From Daphnia pulex (Eukaryota > Arthropoda > Branchiopoda > Diplostraca > Daphniidae), in assembly GCF_021134715.1 (NCBI RefSeq), contig NC_060027.1, positions 4,836,001 through 4,900,000 of the forward strand: a stretch of 64,000 nucleotides of DNA, given 5' to 3'. The position numbers were made by a program, and so were the translations under genes. The notes beneath the pieces were generated by a model. It did no database searches, was not told the origin of the DNA, and saw nothing but the letters and a program-made list of their open reading frames with translations. Numbering within the stretch: the stretch's first letter is position 1; each line of letters begins with the position of its first letter. Shown here piece by piece: positions 34,970 to 45,502 of this stretch.

Positions 34970-36846
34970 AGTCGAAGTGGTTCTTCCTCGGTAACAGAAT
35001 GCTCTTGGATGTTTTCTTTGTCTGCCTTATCCTCTTTGTTCTTGTTTTCCCGTTGGATCCTGCGTTTAACTGTAAGGGCGTGTAGCAGGAATGTTACTTG
35101 GGTGTTGGGTTACTTCCTTCAATGGAAGTAAACGACGTTTAACTGCATCTTTCTTGTTCTCCTTATCTTTTTTCTTCATGTAATCTTCTTCAATCTTTCT
35201 GATTTCTGGTAAATCTATCAAGATCCGTGTACAGTATCTTGCATAAAAACTGGGACAGCCGCTAGGTGGTTCTTACGAGTATCCTGCGTAGAACCCCAAA
35301 AGCTGTCCAAGTTTCCATGCAGGATACGATACTTCCTAATTTACCAGACGCCCTGCGTGAACCCTTGGATGGTATTACCTTGGAAAACGGTCGAATATTC
35401 TCCAGAATCTCACATCATCACCTTAAAAAATGTTTAATGATCAAATGGAATTGAAATCGGTGAAGTTTATGATTACTGTTGTCTTTATCATACCGTTTGT
35501 GGAATTTACGTTGTTTATCTCAATTGCTGAACCAGCGGAAGCCTCATCGGTGACGTCTTTAGTGGTGGTTGTAGGCTGAGTTGGATCTAAGAAACGAAAC
35601 AAAATATTGAGGAATGCTAAGAAACACTAAGCGTCAAATACAAAATGCATTATTTAACTACCTGGTCTATCCGTTACTCGACTAGGAGTGAATTGAGACG
35701 AAGTAATTCCATTTCTATTAAACGGCCAAATTCCATGATTTTTTAAATCCTGCAATGATGTTTTCGGCAACAATTTTGGTGCCAAATGGAACTTGTGAAA
35801 GAGCGGCAATATCTTTTATTCCAATGTGTTGACCAGGATTAGCTTGTAATCACTCATTTAGGCTGTGTCCCAATGCCCGATTGAATGGGAAATACACTGA
35901 AACGTCAAGAGGTTGCAGTTTGTCTGAACAGTGCGGGGAAAGTTAGTAAGATAATCCCATTTTCTTTTGCAAATTTCACACATGGAAATTCAAGGCGACT
36001 GGAATGAATTACCATTAGCTGTAATACTGGATCCTTCTTTGTGGCCTTCACGTGGTATTGGAAATGAATTAAGCTTTCGGGAAAATTTCCCCCAGTCACC
36101 CAACCAGATTCATGATATAATCCTAATAACGATCAAACGACAGTGCCTAGTAACAGATTGGGATTTGGTTTCTTGCAAGGAAAGACGAATATTGGTGGAA
36201 TCGTAGAACCACTGGCACTAACAAATACTAGCATAGTTATACATTTTACCCTCTCTCCGCAGAAACTGTTTCCTGAACCTAATAAAGAATTAACGTTAGA
36301 GTAACTTTTCAACAACTAATTATCTATTTATTCATTACCTGTTTCCTTCCTGTTGGTGTTATGACTTCTATCGGTGGCATAACTGTATGGTTTCCGGTTT
36401 CATCTCAATTCCGATCCCTGTGTGCTGGAAATTTGTGCTTGACGCATAATTCGTCTAATTTCTCGTAGAATATTTGCACAACAGGCTCATTACATCCAGC
36501 AGCGCGGTTTTGACTGGTGGCTTCTGGTTTCCTTGTTGACAACGACTGATTACGTTTTAAAAAACCTCCCAGCCACTCTTTTGACGCCTCTTCTTTTTCT
36601 TTCCAACTTTCAGGAATATTAAGATTATTTGCAATTGCATATGACAACGCTAGCTTCTTTGTCTCTTTTGTAGAGAGGCTATGATTGAAAAGGCAGCATT
36701 CCTTTAAATACGAAACAAGCTGGCCTTCTTGTTTGGAAGTGAATATTTTAAGGTGATGATCTTGTCTATTGATAGATGTGGCCGCCATGACACTCGCATA
36801 AGTATGCTGTGATTTTTTAAAAAAACACAGTAGATTTCTTGACATT
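34970..36846 (-). pseudogene. pogo/Tigger-type transposase pseudogene
   Basis: From 36846 downwards: CENP-B-type HTH region (KEWLGGFLKRNQSLSTRKPEA), then DDE-domain blocks DETGNHTV, SGSTIPPIFVFP, HESGWVTGGNFPE, AKENGIILLTFP, LQPLDVSVYF-like and AGF...GIWPFNRNG, then a Lys/Glu-rich C-terminal exon. Breaks: a TGA just before DETG (about 36405), another stop after GTVV (about 36133), frame changes near 35905-35930 and one extra A near 35740. It belongs to the Tc1/mariner-related pogo group and is no longer functional. Confidence 0.8.
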
Positions 36847-37210
36847 GTAAATTTCTGGACCTTTTATAGTTGTGCAGCGTCCACTAAGAACATCTGTGAC
36901 AGCAGAATAAACCATGAATGGTTTTGCAGGTAGATTTTCAGTTCCAACGATGCTTTTTAGTTTGAATTGTTCAAGTAGCTTACAATATATTCTTTATCCT
37001 GAATAGTTTGACTGCGCAAACACTCTGAGTGATAAGCTGCAGGAAACCTTGAATGTCGCTGTTGAGGCACCAGCAGGATTTGATGTTCTCTTATCCATTC
37101 TGTGTCAAAAATTGGAGTACAGTGTCTTGGGTCTGTCAACTTTCTACGTTGCTTTATCTCTTCCAGACTAAAAGATAGACTAAAAGAAATATAACAATGG
37201 CAAAGCATTC
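36847..37210 (-). other. Unrecognised ORF region
   Basis: An 83-codon open frame at 36957-37208 (MLCHCYISFS...) without family resemblance, lying between the pogo pseudogene and the coatomer pseudogene. Confidence 0.25.
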
Positions 37211-37224
37211 AATTATTAAATATG

Positions 37225-37800
37225 TTTGCAGAAACTTGCAGTGCTAAGCTGAAATTTACCGCCAAGAATTGTGACTCGACTACGGGTCTACCTGATTCAG
37301 ATGACGGCTATGAGGATGACTATGTGGTAAGCAATTGAATATCATCAAAATTATTTCGGCACCTCCACTGATCCTCCGACTTCTTTAGCTTGAAGATGTT
37401 GTGATTTGAGTATCCGACCACATTCAACGATCGGCTAAAGCCTCATTTGGCACTGCATAGGGAGGAGATGGGTTGTATGAATGAGTTGCAAGAGACCTTT
37501 TCGTTGTCTGCTATTCGTACCCTGGATGAAGCAGTTTGTAACATCAAATCTTTCCTTTGCTTGCAGCCTTGTGAATGGTTGGACAAAGTAACAGAAGGGA
37601 AAAGTGCCCACTTTGTCCTGTTTTCAGGTAGACCATAATTACATTTTTAGTTTGACAAAAATATTATATAATTTCGTTTAATGTCACTGTTGCAGGAGTT
37701 TTTCGGGGTGGATACAAATAATTGGTGAGATCCAAATTGGTCCTTTCACCTGAAGGAGGGGTTACCATACAGTTGTCTGTTCGTTCTGGCGACGCAGACG
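37225..37800 (+). pseudogene. Coatomer gamma subunit pseudogene (3' exons)
   Basis: Three exons with introns kept: about 37229-37326 (KNCDSTTGLPDSDDGYEDDY), 37389-37627 (ETFSLSAIRTLDEAV ... QPCEWLDKVTEGKSAHFVLF) and 37696-37800 (GVFRGGYK, stop, LVRSKLVLSPEGG ... QLSVRSG). These match, in order, the C-terminal appendage of gamma-COP (COPG), which normally sits in the COPI coat at the Golgi. Stops after LEDVVI, near the centre of exon 2 and inside GGYK-LVRS make it non-functional. A retained intron structure indicates a segmental, not reverse-transcribed, copy. Confidence 0.8.
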
Positions 37801-37809
37801 TTTCTGAGT

Positions 37810-38045
37810 AGGACATTTATACGTTATCCGTTTGTTCCACTATTATCTACGGAATAAATTAACCAATAAAATATAATTTAGCATAAACAAACTTCACTAA
37901 TTTATTTTTAAAAAGATTTGCTTTCAGCTGTGAAATTATCGTACATTACCTGTTTAAATGTTTCTTTCAATGCATTCTATTAACCGATCCTTAGCTTAGC
38001 TTAATATTTTATTTGCCTAGGAGTGCAAATTTAAAGGGGGGAGTG
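37810..38045 (+). other. Region ending in a polypurine tract
   Basis: The last bases before 38046 (TTTAAAGGGGGGAGTG) look like the polypurine tract that primes plus-strand synthesis just before a 3' LTR. No ORF upstream is recognisable as retroviral. Confidence 0.45.
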
Positions 38046-38685
38046 TGTAAGGATCGGGTTAACTCACCGCTCTGGTAGAGAGTAGTACCCGAACCCAGCC
38101 ACGGGAGGGCACCCGTAACCAGCAAACAAGCGGCGCATCTATAGCACCAACAGCCATAAGCGCGCAATTCAAAAGGCGTATGCGCAAACGAGTCCGTTGA
38201 GCAGATAGGATCCGCTCACGGACACCGGGAGGTTGACTCACGGGAAGTATCAAGTCCCGACACCGTGAGGTTGACTCACGGGAAGTATCAAGTCCCGACA
38301 CCGTAAGGCTGACTCACGGGAAGTATCCATTGCCGACACCCTGATGTCGACACACGGGAGGTATCCAGTCCCAACACCGTGATATCGACATCAGCCAGAG
38401 TATCAATCCCAACACGGCAATAACAGCAATAACGAGATCAATCTACGACGCTGACTTCCGCCTTGACCAGTATAAAAGCCCCCTTGTTTCCCTTGTATAA
38501 CCAGTCTTCCCCGAGCAGGCCTTCACGCTGGTAAACTCTTTCTCTCTTATTATTCTAACATTGAATAAGTCGTATTCGTGTATCTGATGTTAAAACTTGT
38601 GTATTCAAATACAAAACGTCATCCTCTTACAAGTCGTTGCGTCTCCATTTTGTACAAGTAAAGTAAGGCTGGAACGAGCCTTACA
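38046..38685 (+). mobile_element. LTR of a retrotransposon (640 bp)
   Basis: Begins TGTAAGG and ends CCTTACA, a perfect short terminal inversion. It contains a TATA box TATAAAAG at 38471-38478 and a 38-bp tandem array (38215-38390). The polypurine tract just upstream suggests a 3' LTR, while the downstream ACACGGCGGTGGAGGCGG could be a leader or primer-binding region, so orientation within the parent element is unsettled. The five bases on each side differ, so it is not a simple solo LTR. Confidence 0.7.
38215..38390 (+). repeat. 38-bp tandem repeats in the LTR
   Basis: About 4.5 units with core TTGACTCACGGGAAGTATC and CCCGACACCG; later units diverge. Located upstream of the LTR TATA box, as expected for a U3 enhancer array. 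Confidence 0.85.
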
Positions 38686-41100
38686 ACTTTTACACGGCGG
38701 TGGAGGCGGTAATTAAATGACACGATAAAACGTATACGGCAAGCAAGTAAGTGAGCCCAATTGTTTTATTTTTTAATTTTTATAATTTACAATGCAAAAT
38801 ATATGTCAAACTTGACCCAATGTCAATTTGTACCCTATTTTCTTCGACCACAACCATGTTAATTTCAACATTGACGAAGAATATATTTTCTTCAGTCAGC
38901 TGAACCTTTCCTCTTTCTAAATCGTCACCCGTAAGAATTTTTCTATGGCCGAGAATAGGTTCTTGGAAGCGCCAAACGCTGTGGATCTAAAATACTGTGA
39001 TAGTTATAAAATTATTTCGATTTTTTTATTTCTATTTACTCATTTTGCAAATGTACCTTTAATTTGTTTATGATGTTTAAGTTTACCCCGGTATAACCAA
39101 ACGACATGCTAGTTTTTCCGAAGTATCGCCTTGCATAAAATCATTTTTCCATGGCCATGGGCCATGGCCTATGAGTTATTGCGTAAATCATTCACTGGTG
39201 ATTGGCGTAGCATATAGATGATGAACAGACTGGACAATAAATTACAATTAGCGAGCTCTAGGAACCAATTAATTTTTCGGAGATTAATTAATTAGTCGGG
39301 AGAATGCGTAGATAGACAATCACTTTTTTGGGTCATTCCAGTTTTTTTAATATATTTTGCCGTACATCATGTCACAGTTAATATCTGTCTGAGACTCACG
39401 CTCGGGGTCTCGTGACAGCTCAGATGCTTTTTGAGTTGTTTCCCTCAGCCTTGTGGCAAAGTTCATTTCTTCAGGGCCGTCTCCATTTTACTGTGGTTTT
39501 TCTAGTTCATTAGAGCGGTTGACTAATCGTTCCGCATCGCTCGTAGTCACTAGAAGTCGTCATATATACGTACACCTTGCTTCAGAAAAAGAACAACGTA
39601 CTAGCTACCCATTTTGACTCAGCCGAGCGTGTCAAATGTGGCTCTGTCAAGCACGTCATCGACCGCAAGTGATTTTGATGTCTCCGGTATTGCTTAGATT
39701 TGAACTACTTGTATACTAATCAATTAACAAGAAAGCTTTTGCGGTTTTATACCACTTATTCGGAAGCTGTCATAGCAAAAAATTTCACAATCACTCTTCT
39801 CCTTCTTCTTCTATTTCTTGAAGAAGCTGTCAATACAATACAGACAACCAAAACAATGGCACAAAATGGCGGACATCGAAACAATTGACACGCGAAACCG
39901 CGATGTGAATAGCTCCTATTACAAACTCTACCTAAAAAACTACGCATTTTTTCAATCGCTATAATGTTCACCATGATACACCATGTCCTGGTAAGTGAAA
40001 AAGAAAATACTAATTATGTTAACAACGTTTATAAGATTTTACCTAATCTAATTGGTAGCTTACGAATACATAATTTTGGAAGATAACGAAGTGTCGGTTG
40101 ACTATGATTATAATGACAAAAGTTCTGATCATTATTCTGATTCAAGTACCTCTAAAGAAAACATCTCCGTTGCAGAACTGGACACTGAATCTAACATTGA
40201 AAGTATCGAAGGTAAACAGAAGTTGTATAATACCTTAAAAAAATAACCGATGACGAAGTGTTGGTTGACATAAATAACTTTATTCCCTGACTTTCTCTCG
40301 TTTGATTTAAAAAAAATAAAAAAAATAAAGAAATAAAAAAGTAGATAAAACAGCCGAATCTGATAACGATGATTTAAAAATAATTTCTCTGAGTCATGCA
40401 GCACGTCTGATTTGGAGTGGGATTTCATGTGTGACTTTACCAAGATGCGAATCCGACCACTTCATATGGAGCCCATATTATGAGCAACACAATGTAGTAA
40501 GTAAGTAACAATTTCAAAGAAATTTCGAGTATAAAAATGAAATTACTTAAAGGTTCTGATAACAAGAATAAAGGGATGAAGATGTTCACGAATATGAAGA
40601 GTGCAAATTGTCAACATACAGTCTGAAGATAGTAGATTGAATATTTCAATTTTACATACCTGAACTTTTCTATTTGCAGAGCATAAATTTGAACCTTTGG
40701 TTTGTTATTTGTAGTAGATACTTCTGATCCTTCGGAACATCGAAAGGAGTTGAATGATGCTGATGATATTGAAGAATTTTAGGGTATGAACATTAAACCT
40801 AAGTAAAACAGTTAAAAATATTGCAATCAGCAAAATAATTTTCAGGGAGTGATGGAGACAACGAAGAAGATGAAAATGAAGTGAAGAAACGAAAGAAATC
40901 ATAACAGAGAATGAAAGATAAGAAAAGAATGAGAAAGATGGAAAAGGAATGATCAGTAGCAGTAGATGCAGACAACAATTTGGGCGACCTTTCGGATTGA
41001 TTTTCGTCATGTAACTCGTCTGATTCTTACTCAGACTGGGGCTCGGACTGGGATGTTTAAACAAAAGAAAAAAGCTATGCTTTTCTCTCGAGAGATATCC
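38686..41100. other. Accessory DNA with unrecognised coding scraps
   Basis: Minus-strand open stretch about 38780-38990 (ends of the form VWRFQEPILGHRKILTGDD) behind an acceptor site; plus-strand acidic fragments at 40052-40246 (DNEVSVDYDYND...) and 40715-41050 that resemble N-terminal debris of piggyBac-like ORFs. None could be assembled into a gene. Confidence 0.3.
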
Positions 41101-41129
41101 CCAACCCATATTGAAATGGTTTAACTTAA

Positions 41130-41610
41130 GATATCCTACAGGGGTTTGGGTTCTCATTGGAACCTCCGAATCTTGGAATCGACAAAATATTCCAGTACAC
41201 CGACAAGAAAGTGTTGGGTATCCTTCGGAATCCACAGACGGGCGAGTTCTCCTTCAGTCCAGATTGCATCATAAGCGAGACATCAAGGACGGGTTGACAA
41301 AACGTCTGTCATTTTAGCGTGGCACTAACTACGTACGGCCCATTGGTTCTCATGATCATGAACCTAACAATGCTAAAAGGAAAACAATCCATGAAAACCA
41401 ATGGTTAGACGATACCAAATTGGACCAGCTCGTGAAATCAGAATTGATCGAGATTTAGGAGAAATTCATTTCCGAACTCATCTCTACCAGATAAAAATTC
41501 CCCGATGGACGCAGATAGACAAAAAGAAGACTAGCAAACTTTACATTTTCTGTGATGCCAGCGAAACTGCCTATGGAACGGTCGCTTATGAAAGCAAGAA
41601 GGCCCTATAA
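41130..41610 (+). pseudogene. BEL/Pao pol fragment (region after the reverse transcriptase)
   Basis: Encodes KVLGILRNPQTGEFSFSPD-like sequence near 41208-41260, LVKSELIEI near 41428 and LYIFCDASETAYGTVAYES near 41540-41595, the A17-type stretch and RNase-H-like entry of Pao elements, in shifting frames with stops. It may be the distal part of the element seen at 33250-34730, split by later insertions. Confidence 0.65.
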
Positions 41611-41619
41611 TCGCTCTAG

Positions 41620-42600
41620 TCACCGTTTAAAGTAACCCATAACGGAGAAGTAAGTAAGTGACTAAGTAAGTTTGGAGGTAAGTTAACCTTTAAGGATTAT
41701 TATTGAAAATAAACTAATGTTAACTTTTTTTTTAAATTGAGTTGATGACAAAGACTTTGGAGAAGATACTAAACATGTTAAGACAGAAAACTCACTTCAA
41801 ACCCTAAAAATTTCAAAAAGACGGAGAAAAATGGGAAAAAAGCTGGGCCTCAGGACAGCAAATGCGATACTGATAGCGATACTGATAGCGACAGTGAACT
41901 CTATTGTCCATAAGAAAGTGTACGAATGGAAAGACAAAGGGAGAGTGAAAAAAGAGGGACCGACCCCTTTCTTCCCCCTTCTATTCATCCCTTCCTTGAC
42001 TGTCCTTCCTTTCGTACCCTTTTCTTATGGGCAACGTCAATGCTTTTTTGTTTGAGGTTGCACAAAACTGGGTTAAAACCCATCCAAGATGGCAACCTCG
42101 AACCACTCTATAGAATACTGGTAGCACCACTCATATGGCGAGCCCTTCCATTCCTTTTTTCTCTGGGAGTGAAGCCTGCTTCCCTGCCCTGCTCCTTAGC
42201 TATAAGCGCCACGGCGGGTGTGTTAGGAAGTGGTGAATAGGAGGGGTTGTGGAATGGAGGGAAAAGTGAAGGAATGGCAAGTGGCGAGATCGATATCTTA
42301 GCTCCTATTTTCAATATCGATTCGCAAACTTGGCTTCAGCTCCAGAGAAAATATCTGAGAGGAGTTAAAATGGCTTTGTGCTACCAGTATTCTTTAACTC
42401 TGATGGTTTCCAAAAAAACGATATCTCCTCCATCTTATTATAATCGCAAACACTTTGCCGATTCAACAAAAACGTTGACTTTTGAATTTTCAGTCTCTAA
42501 TTTTCTATTTCTGTTCTTATCGCTTTTAGTCCCTTCTATCTTAACATTGATCTTAGCGAGACAGAAATTCTAATAAAAAGAAAAAATTGGAATAAATGCT
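41620..42600. other. Intergenic, no gene recognised
   Basis: Contains ORFs of 60-110 codons on both strands (for example 41926-42240 and 42247-42573) that show no family resemblance and overlap one another. Confidence 0.3.
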
Positions 42601-42615
42601 GTTGCAACTTGTTGT

Positions 42616-43496
42616 CCCTACTATCACACGTACGTCCATAGGACGCTTCAAAGTCGTCCGCTTCGTTTGGGGCTGGACATCCAAGCCGGACGTCATTTTT
42701 CATTGCTTTGGACGTCGAAATGTCCTCTCCAATGGACGTCCAAACTGGTACTCCATTTGGCGTCCGAAAACGAACGTCAAATGGATGATGAAAATGATGA
42801 TGATGATGATGATGAAAGAAAGAAAATAAAACTGAGCGAAAAAAGATTCGATCCGTTCTCGCATCGAACCCTGGCCGTCAAGCATTCCGATCTCCCGCTC
42901 TATCAACTAGCCCATTTTACTTATTCGATACGTTGATTATGTTATGTATTGACTTGACGAAGCCATTCCACCAATATAAAATACTGATGCAACTCCATTA
43001 TGGGTATGGAATAATTATGCAATACCCGGAAACAACAACATAAAACAATAATTTCAATTTTTTTTAACTTTATTTTATTATTTTATTATTTATTTTCTTA
43101 AAACTAAATAAAAACATATAAAACTATAGAAACTAACCTGTTAGCACAGTTTGATAGGCTAACAATTGGTCTTTTTCTATCAACTGATAGAAAAAATTAA
43201 TGTTTTGGCTAGGGATGTCTCGTGGATGTCCACTGGACTTCCAGTTTTGTCGTTAAATGAACGTACAAAACTGGACGTAAATGGGCGTTCAATTGCCGTT
43301 CCAACGAACGATTAGTGAAACGTCCAAAGTATGGTACAAGCTGACCATCTGATGGATATTCCTACTAGGACATCAAAAACAGAGGATCAAAATCGTCTGT
43401 TAGAAGGATGTCCACAGCTGCCGGAAAACGGACGGACCTAGTTTGGATGACCGGACGTTCTATGGACGTCCTTTTGGAAGACTTGTGCTAGTAGGG
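42616..43496. mobile_element. Terminal-inverted-repeat element rich in GGACGTCC words
   Basis: Ends CCCTACTA / TAGTAGGG. The outer 100 bp of each side are packed with ACGTCC/GGACGT words in inverted order (for example TACGTCCATAGGACG near 42631 against CGTTCTATGGACGTCC near 43457). The inside holds a GAT microsatellite (42784-42815) and a tRNA-like head. No clear target duplication and no ORF. Confidence 0.6.
42836..42916 (-). mobile_element. tRNA-derived head (SINE or pseudo-tRNA)
   Basis: Minus strand shows GGGCTAGTTGATAGAGC (A box-like) and GGTTCGATGC (B box-like) at tRNA spacing. Mismatched stems argue against a working tRNA gene. Confidence 0.5.
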
Positions 43497-43499
43497 GTA

Positions 43500-44227
43500 T
43501 TTGTCTTGTTTGTGTAATTTGGAAGTATAAACAGCGAAATATCCAAACTAGGTAACTACTTACTAGGTATAACTAGGTAGGGGAGAGGGGGGCTAGTTGG
43601 CAGGTGGGGTTAGTTCAATCAAGAAAGCCTTTTACCAAGTATGAAAGACAACACCCAGATTGCTCATACAAAATTTCAAAAGTATACGACTTCCGCAACA
43701 GGAGTTATAGCAAAAAGAAAAAAACGGCAATAAGTTTTTTTTGGGCCTCTCAGCACTTTTTATTTTTCTCATAGTATAAAACCCTAAGAGTGTCAGAAAA
43801 CCCATTAGCAAAAAAATTAATGTTGGTCTTATTATTAAAAGAAACCCGACACTTTTACATTAAAAAGTTATTTAGTTATCAATTTATTTGTTCAAAAAGC
43901 ACCCTTTGGGGTTAGTTGTCAGAAATTTTGAGGGGCATGTTGCCATACGTAATTCTCACCAGATGCTGAGTTGTAAGTTTTCAAAATTCGACCTATAAAT
44001 TTTGGAGCAATGGAGATTGGAGAATCGTCAGCAGCCAACTTACCCCGTAGTTGGGGGAAGTTGGCAGACTTTTTTTTGCAGTTTTTCTCAATTTCTCAAT
44101 TTCGTGTCAATGAACATTGTAAAATACGATTCATAGAGAATTGAAATCTGAATCTCATTCATTCATTCATTTTACCAGTAGTGTACTCAAAAAATTCACT
44201 ATTGATGAGTAAAAAAAAATTTCTTCT
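43500..44227. other. Intergenic with dispersed GTTAGTTGGCAG-type words
   Basis: The word family GGGG(C/T)TAGTTGGCAG / TAGTTGGGGGAAGTTGGCAGA appears near 43587, 43915 and 44047, suggesting an unclassified repeat. No gene seen. Confidence 0.35.
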
Positions 44228-44727
44228 AATCATCTATTTAGAATTCAAATTAAATTTTAAAAAAGTAAGAATATTGGGGTTTAAACATTTTTTTAAAGGC
44301 CTTATCGAAGATATGTGTGCGCATCTCGTGTAAAATTTTCAAGTTTTACCCATGCTTTGTTAATTAGTTATGCATTTTTAAATATTTATTTATTTGCCAT
44401 ATCTTTTGCACAGAGAACATTAGCGCCACTCAACGGGCACCGTGGCAACTCTAGGGACACCCTGCCATGACAGTGAAGGGGTCTGTGCAATTGAAACGGA
44501 GAATTGAAAAATATTTAAACATGCATAACTAATTAACAAAGCGTGGGTTAAAACTTGAAAATTTTACGCGAGATGCGCATACATTAGAGCTATTGATGAG
44601 TAAAAAAAAATTTCAAATCGAAGTTAACATATCTTCGCTAAGGCTTTTTTTAAAAACAAATGTTTAAACCTCAATATCCTTACTTTCTTTTAATTTAATT
44701 TAAATTCCAAATAGATGATTAAAAAGA
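44228..44727. mobile_element. Foldback element, about 500 bp
   Basis: Arms 44228-44395 and about 44510-44727 are inverted copies (TAATCATCTATTTAGAATTC against GGAATTTAAAT...ATAGATGATTA; TTAATTAGTTATGCAT against ATGCATAACTAATTAA). The centre holds a G+C-richer unique loop (44405-44490). Confidence 0.75.
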
Positions 44728-44729
44728 GA

Positions 44730-45500
44730 AAAAATTATCTATCTTTCCTTTGTTTTTTAAATCTATAGCAAAAACGGTATCGGAACAAATTGAATTTTAA
44801 CGAAAAAAATCAATTTTTTAAATTTAAAAAACCAAAACTTTAAAATTTTTTTATCTCCCACTCTGTAAACGGGAAAAAATTTTTCCCTTTACAGAAAATG
44901 TTACACAAACACAATGAACACACTGTAAAAAATAAAAAAAATCGGTGATGTCGAGCGCCAAAATTAATTCGATTTCAGCGGAATTACCCTTATGAAAACA
45001 TGTTCTGAATGATATTCAAATGTGCTTTAAAAATATTTTTGAATTATATTGTCAAGCGGACTTTTTAAAAAATTCAAACCTTCGCGCCAGGCGAATGCGC
45101 CATTTTTTTCAAAATCACTCTGGGAATTTTTTTTTAATTATTATTATGAATCAAAAAAGCCTAGTGGCGATCAAATCCGTGAGATGGTCACCACAGGTTT
45201 TGGTCTTTTTCATATGGAATCACTCAAGAGAAGCACGAACAAAGTGGAAACATTGCGGATTCCACAGGAGTGCGTTCACAAACCAGGGGGAGGTGGGGGG
45301 TACGTGTCAGTCACTTTCTCTATTATAATGAATTTTTAAATAAATATTTTTTATTTTTATATATTACAATTTGTATTTCTTTTCTTAAACTTAGGAGAGA
45401 AAAAGAAACGTAAAGTTTCGCTTTGAAAAGTAATAATAAAACCTAACGTCAGCATTTGCTTTATCAGTTTTAGTGTTTTACCAGCTAAAATGGCTTTACC
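44730..45500. other. Intergenic, no gene seen
   Basis: A+T-rich; two overlapping ORFs of about 100 codons at 45020-45339 have no recognisable similarity. The part next to 45503 is likely the Rh gene 3' UTR. Confidence 0.35.
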
Positions 45501-45502
45501 AG

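Noticed and set aside
38215-38390. 38-bp direct repeats resembling a CRISPR array
   Set aside because: No spacers: the units abut one another, and they lie in the U3 part of an LTR of a eukaryotic genome.
41926-42573. Two overlapping ORFs of just over 100 codons
   Set aside because: No similarity, no splice context, and open frames exist on both strands at once; likely chance.
42784-42815. GAT-repeat encoded Asp/Met runs as a protein domain
   Set aside because: Simple microsatellite inside a non-coding repeat element.
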